Translations under genes and position numbers: made by a program
Origin: Bordetella parapertussis
GTDB lineage: Bacteria > Pseudomonadota > Gammaproteobacteria > Burkholderiales > Burkholderiaceae_C
Reading direction: 5' to 3'
Assembly: GCA_945882755.1 (NCBI GenBank)
Contig: CAMCWS010000010.1
Location: 1 to 35,258, forward strand
Length of the DNA: 35,258 bases
Notes under the pieces: model-generated
Told to the model about the DNA's origin: nothing
Databases searched by the model: none
What the model saw: only the letters and a program-made list of their open reading frames with translations
Shown: piece after piece, positions 32,488 through 35,258 of the stretch
How positions within the stretch are numbered: the first letter of the stretch is position 1
Layout: each line of letters starts with the position of its first letter

Positions 32488-33333
32488 ATGAAGTCCTTGC
32501 ACCATGTCCCCGCGCCTGGCAAATTGAATTTGTTTTTGCACATCACTGGCCGTCGCACCGATGGCTATCACTTGCTGCAATCTTCTTTCATGCTGATCGA
32601 CTGGTGGGATGTGCTGCACTTTGACCTGCGAGAAGATGGTCAACTATTACGTCAAGACCTTGGCAAGCCCTTGCCTGCCCTTGACCTGTGCTTGAAGGCT
32701 GCCCAAGCTTTGCAAAAATCCAGTGGCACATCCCAAGGCGCCTTGATTCGGGTGCAAAAAAACCTGCCCTCCGAAGCTGGCTTGGGTGGTGGCTCGTCAG
32801 ACGCTGCCACCACTTTGCTGGCATTGAACCGACTTTGGGGGCTGAACTGGCCACTGTCGCGCCTGCTTCCTTTGGGCGCATCCTTGGGTGCAGATGTGCC
32901 GTTTTTTTTAGGTGGTCGCAACGCTTGGGTTCAAGGCATTGGCGAACAACTGCAGGCAATGGCCTTGCCGCCTGCACGTTTTGTGGTGCTTAAACCCCAC
33001 CAAGGCCTGTCGACCGCAACGATTTTTCAAGACCCTGCGCTGGCTCGAGATTCTCAGCCTGCTACAATACTGGACTTTGTTGCACAGCCTTACGCCTTCG
33101 GGCGCAATGACTTGCAAGCTGTCGCCCAAAGGCTGTGTCCCGAGGTATCCCAAGCCCTAAGCTGGCTGGAAAACCAAAGTTTGCAGCCAAGGATGACAGG
33201 TTCAGGTAGCGCGGTGTTTGCCAAGATCGAGCCTTCGACGGTGTTACCCCACCCCCCCGAAGGATGGACTTGGCGGATTTGCAGCAATTTGGAGGTTCAT
33301 CCTTTGCACCGATGGGTCTCCTGCGACGATTAG
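32488..33333 (+). CDS. ispE: 4-diphosphocytidyl-2-C-methyl-D-erythritol kinase
   Basis: A 281-residue GHMP kinase of the MEP isoprenoid pathway. Features are the N-terminal APGKLNLFLHITGRRTDGYH (substrate-binding), the ATP loop LPSEAGLGGGSSDAATTLL and the C-terminal MTGSGSAVFA. Length matches the family (about 280-290). It follows lolB closely and precedes tRNA-Gln and prs, the conserved order in betaproteobacteria. Confidence 0.96.
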   Translation: MKSLHHVPAPGKLNLFLHITGRRTDGYHLLQSSFMLIDWWDVLHFDLREDGQLLRQDLGKPLPALDLCLKAAQALQKSSGTSQGALIRVQKNLPSEAGLGGGSSDAATTLLALNRLWGLNWPLSRLLPLGASLGADVPFFLGGRNAWVQGIGEQLQAMALPPARFVVLKPHQGLSTATIFQDPALARDSQPATILDFVAQPYAFGRNDLQAVAQRLCPEVSQALSWLENQSLQPRMTGSGSAVFAKIEPSTVLPHPPEGWTWRICSNLEVHPLHRWVSCDD

Positions 33334-33366
33334 CTGGAAGCGTGTTGAAAGACAGGTTTCCCGTGT

Positions 33367-33443
33367 AGGGGAGTCGCCAAGTTGGTTAAGGCACTGGATT
33401 TTGATTCCAGCATGCGAAGGTTCGAATCCTTCTTCCCCTGCCA
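33367..33443 (+). tRNA. tRNA-Gln (anticodon TTG)
   Basis: Acceptor AGGGGAG/TTCCCCT (one G-T pair), anticodon stem CTGGA/TCCAG with loop TTTTGAT, T arm with GTTCGAATC, discriminator G typical of tRNA-Gln, and encoded CCA at 33441-33443. Confidence 0.95.
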
Positions 33444-33539
33444 CTCTTTTTTGCACTTCGCCGGAAGTGATGTTCAACGGCATTTCTGCAGATTTGCTGC
33501 TTGCTTGTCCTTCTTCTTTGTCCACCACTCAAGCCAGCC

Positions 33540-34514
33540 ATGTCAAACGCCCCCTCCGATTTCATGGTCTTCACCGGCAATGCCAACCCAGTTTTGGCCG
33601 CCGAAATCGCAGAGCACCTGGGCATCAAACTGGGAGCGGCTGAGGTTGGTCGTTTTTCGGACGGCGAAGTCACTGTAGAAATCAACCAAAACGTCCGTGC
33701 CCGCGACGTATTTGTGGTGCAGTCAACCTGCTACCCCACCAATGAAAACCTGATGGAATTGATGATCATGGTCGACGCTTTAAAACGCGCATCGGCCGAA
33801 CGCATCAGCGCCGTCATCCCTTATTTCGGCTATGCCCGCCAAGACCGCCGACCGCGCTCTTCACGGGTACCCATCTCAGCCAAGGTTGTTGCCGATTTAC
33901 TGCAAACCGTGGGTGTGGCGCGGGTGCTGACCATGGACTTGCATGCCGATCAAATCCAAGGCTTTTTCGATATCCCCGTGGACAATATTTACGCCTCGCC
34001 GGTTTTGTTGGGCGATTTGCGTTTGCAAAATTACGATGACCTGATCGTGGTCTCCCCTGATGTGGGCGGCGTGGTGAGGGCACGCGCTTTGGCCAAGCAA
34101 CTGGATTGCGACTTGGCCATCATTGACAAACGCCGACCCAGAGCCAATGTATCCGAGGTGATGCACGTCATTGGCGACATTGAAGGCCGCAACTGCGTGG
34201 TCATGGACGACATGATTGATACCGCAGGCACCTTGGTCAAAGCGGCAGAAATATTGAAGAAACGGGGTGCAAAAAAGGTCTATGCCTATTGCACCCACCC
34301 GATTTTTTCAGGCCCTGCCATTGACCGCATCACCGATGGTGCAGCGCTTGATGAAGTCGTCGTCACCAACACCATTCCGCTCAACGCGCAAGCGTTGGCA
34401 TGTTCCAAGATTCGCCAACTCTCGGTGGCGCCACTGATCGCAGAGACGATTCAGCGCATCGCCAAAGGAGAGTCGGTCATGAGTTTGTTCTCTGATCAGG
34501 ATCAGCTTTTTTAG
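33540..34514 (+). CDS. prs: Ribose-phosphate pyrophosphokinase (PRPP synthetase)
   Basis: A 324-residue enzyme making PRPP from ribose-5-phosphate and ATP for nucleotide, His, Trp and NAD synthesis. The start [20 protein letters not shown] at 33540 fits the family; an in-frame ATG at 33501 lies in the tRNA-prs spacer. Motifs are [40 protein letters not shown] and the PRPP loop [13 protein letters not shown]. It is followed by a terminator and rplY. Confidence 0.96.
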   Translation: MSNAPSDFMVFTGNANPVLAAEIAEHLGIKLGAAEVGRFSDGEVTVEINQNVRARDVFVVQSTCYPTNENLMELMIMVDALKRASAERISAVIPYFGYARQDRRPRSSRVPISAKVVADLLQTVGVARVLTMDLHADQIQGFFDIPVDNIYASPVLLGDLRLQNYDDLIVVSPDVGGVVRARALAKQLDCDLAIIDKRRPRANVSEVMHVIGDIEGRNCVVMDDMIDTAGTLVKAAEILKKRGAKKVYAYCTHPIFSGPAIDRITDGAALDEVVVTNTIPLNAQALACSKIRQLSVAPLIAETIQRIAKGESVMSLFSDQDQLF

Positions 34515-34543
34515 CTCGAACTGAATCAGACAACAACGCAGCG

Positions 34544-34564
34544 GGGCTGTTCGCAGCCCTTTAT
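34544..34564 (+). terminator. Terminator-like hairpin between prs and rplY
   Basis: Stem GGGCTG (34544-34549) and CAGCCC (34554-34559) closed by a stable TTCG tetraloop, followed by TTTATT. The broken T run suggests partial read-through into rplY. Confidence 0.7.
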
Positions 34565-34612
34565 TGAAACCGAAGTCACATTGGTCGCGGTGGACTTCAT
34601 CAGGAGAAGAAA

Positions 34613-35239
34613 ATGAAATTTGTCGCTTTTGAGCGCTCTAAGCAGGGTACGGGTGCGAGCCGCCGTCTGCGCATCACCGGTCGCACGCCCGGTATCGTCT
34701 ATGGTGGCAAGGCGCATCAGCCCCAGTCCATCGAACTTGACCACAACGCACTGTGGCACGCACTGAAAAAAGAGGCTTTCCATGCCACCATCCTCGAGAT
34801 GGAATTGGCCGGTCAAACTTCCAAAGTCTTGCTGCGCGACGTTCAGTACCATCCCTTCAAACAACTTGTGCTGCACATCGACTTCCAACGGGTCGAAGCT
34901 GATACCGTGTTGCACATGAAAGTACCTTTGCACTTCAGTGGCCAAGAAAACTCACCCGCTGTCAAAGTGGATGCCTGTTTGGTCAACCCTGTCATGAACG
35001 AGTTGGAAATCACCTGTTTGCCAGCAGATTTGCCCGAGTTCATCGCTGTTGATTTGAGCGACTTGAAAAAAGGTCATTCTCTGCACGTCACCGACATCAG
35101 CTTGCCCAAAGGCGTCAAAGCGGTGGTTCACGGCAAAAACAACCCTGTGTTGGTCAGTGTTGTGACCGTTGCTGAAGAAGTTGCCCCTGAAGCGGCTGCA
35201 CCTGCAGCGGCTCCTGCCAAAGGCAAGGGCAAGAAGTAA
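34613..35239 (+). CDS. rplY: 50S ribosomal protein L25/general stress protein Ctc
   Basis: A 208-residue bL25 of the long (TL5/Ctc) type: residues about 1-95 are the 5S-rRNA-binding L25 domain ([28 protein letters not shown]), and about 100-185 the beta-rich CTC domain ([26 protein letters not shown]). The last 25 residues are an alanine/lysine-rich tail ([15 protein letters not shown]) as in other Burkholderiales. AGGAG precedes the ATG. The prs-rplY order is conserved; pth would be expected next, outside the window. Confidence 0.95.
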   Translation: MKFVAFERSKQGTGASRRLRITGRTPGIVYGGKAHQPQSIELDHNALWHALKKEAFHATILEMELAGQTSKVLLRDVQYHPFKQLVLHIDFQRVEADTVLHMKVPLHFSGQENSPAVKVDACLVNPVMNELEITCLPADLPEFIAVDLSDLKKGHSLHVTDISLPKGVKAVVHGKNNPVLVSVVTVAEEVAPEAAAPAAAPAKGKGKK

Positions 35240-35258
35240 TTCTTTGCGCCTGCCATTC

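Noticed and set aside
1..35258. CRISPR array, restriction-modification or recognised defence system
   Set aside because: No regularly spaced repeats, methylase, nuclease, reverse transcriptase, TIR or similar domain was seen; the element's unknown genes could have such a role but nothing shows it.

Overview
The window is a chromosomal stretch of a betaproteobacterium, order Burkholderiales and most likely Comamonadaceae. The argument is gene order: hemW-rdgB-rph, yicC-gmk-rpoZ-spoT-greB-tRNA-Arg, hrcA/nadK-recN, and lolB-ispE-tRNA-Gln-prs-rplY are all familiar betaproteobacterial neighbourhoods. The protein sequences and moderate GC (about 45-55 % in lines sampled by eye) fit a freshwater Limnohabitans/Rhodoferax-like lineage. 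The genus is an inference only.

Layout. 1-2.5 kb: hemW (partial), rdgB and rph on the minus strand, divergent from yicC. 2.48-8.97 kb: a compact integrative element inserted at the 3' end of yicC and bounded by a 20/23-matching direct repeat. It carries a tyrosine integrase, an AlpA-type regulator, a fused AEP-primase/DUF3987 ATPase, four unknown proteins (one secreted) and an XRE regulator. No capsid, packaging or conjugation gene is visible, so it looks like a satellite-type or minimal replicating element. Its insertion separates yicC from essential gmk, which would otherwise overlap. 9-13.4 kb: gmk-rpoZ-spoT facing greB, tRNA-Arg, and a secreted chalcone-isomerase-like protein.

13.5-20.8 kb: a higher-GC block (roughly 60 % in sampled lines) holding a complete branched-chain-amino-acid-type (HAAT) ABC importer with an acyl-CoA synthetase in one operon, next to the remains of an AtuA-like gene. 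The block lies between a complete CAT-anticodon tRNA gene and a 45-bp 3' fragment of a related tRNA in the same orientation. That is the geometry of a tRNA-integrated island whose integrase is gone.

20.9-24.8 kb: a small lipoprotein gene and a 772-residue membrane protein with two tandem TerB-like domains, downstream of hrcA. I did not recognise this pair as a described system. 24.9-35.2 kb: ordinary housekeeping genes: nadK-recN-rapZ, mutM-mutY, a TPR protein with lolB and ispE, tRNA-Gln, prs and rplY. Most housekeeping genes are packed with 4-bp ATGA overlaps, so the insertions stand out as the loosely spaced regions.

Most noteworthy: the yicC element (att sites, matched arm-type sites, a leader hairpin over the alpA start, a 15-codon ORF recreating the stop-start overlap with gmk), the tRNA-bounded transport island with its decayed AtuA gene, and the tandem-TerB membrane protein.
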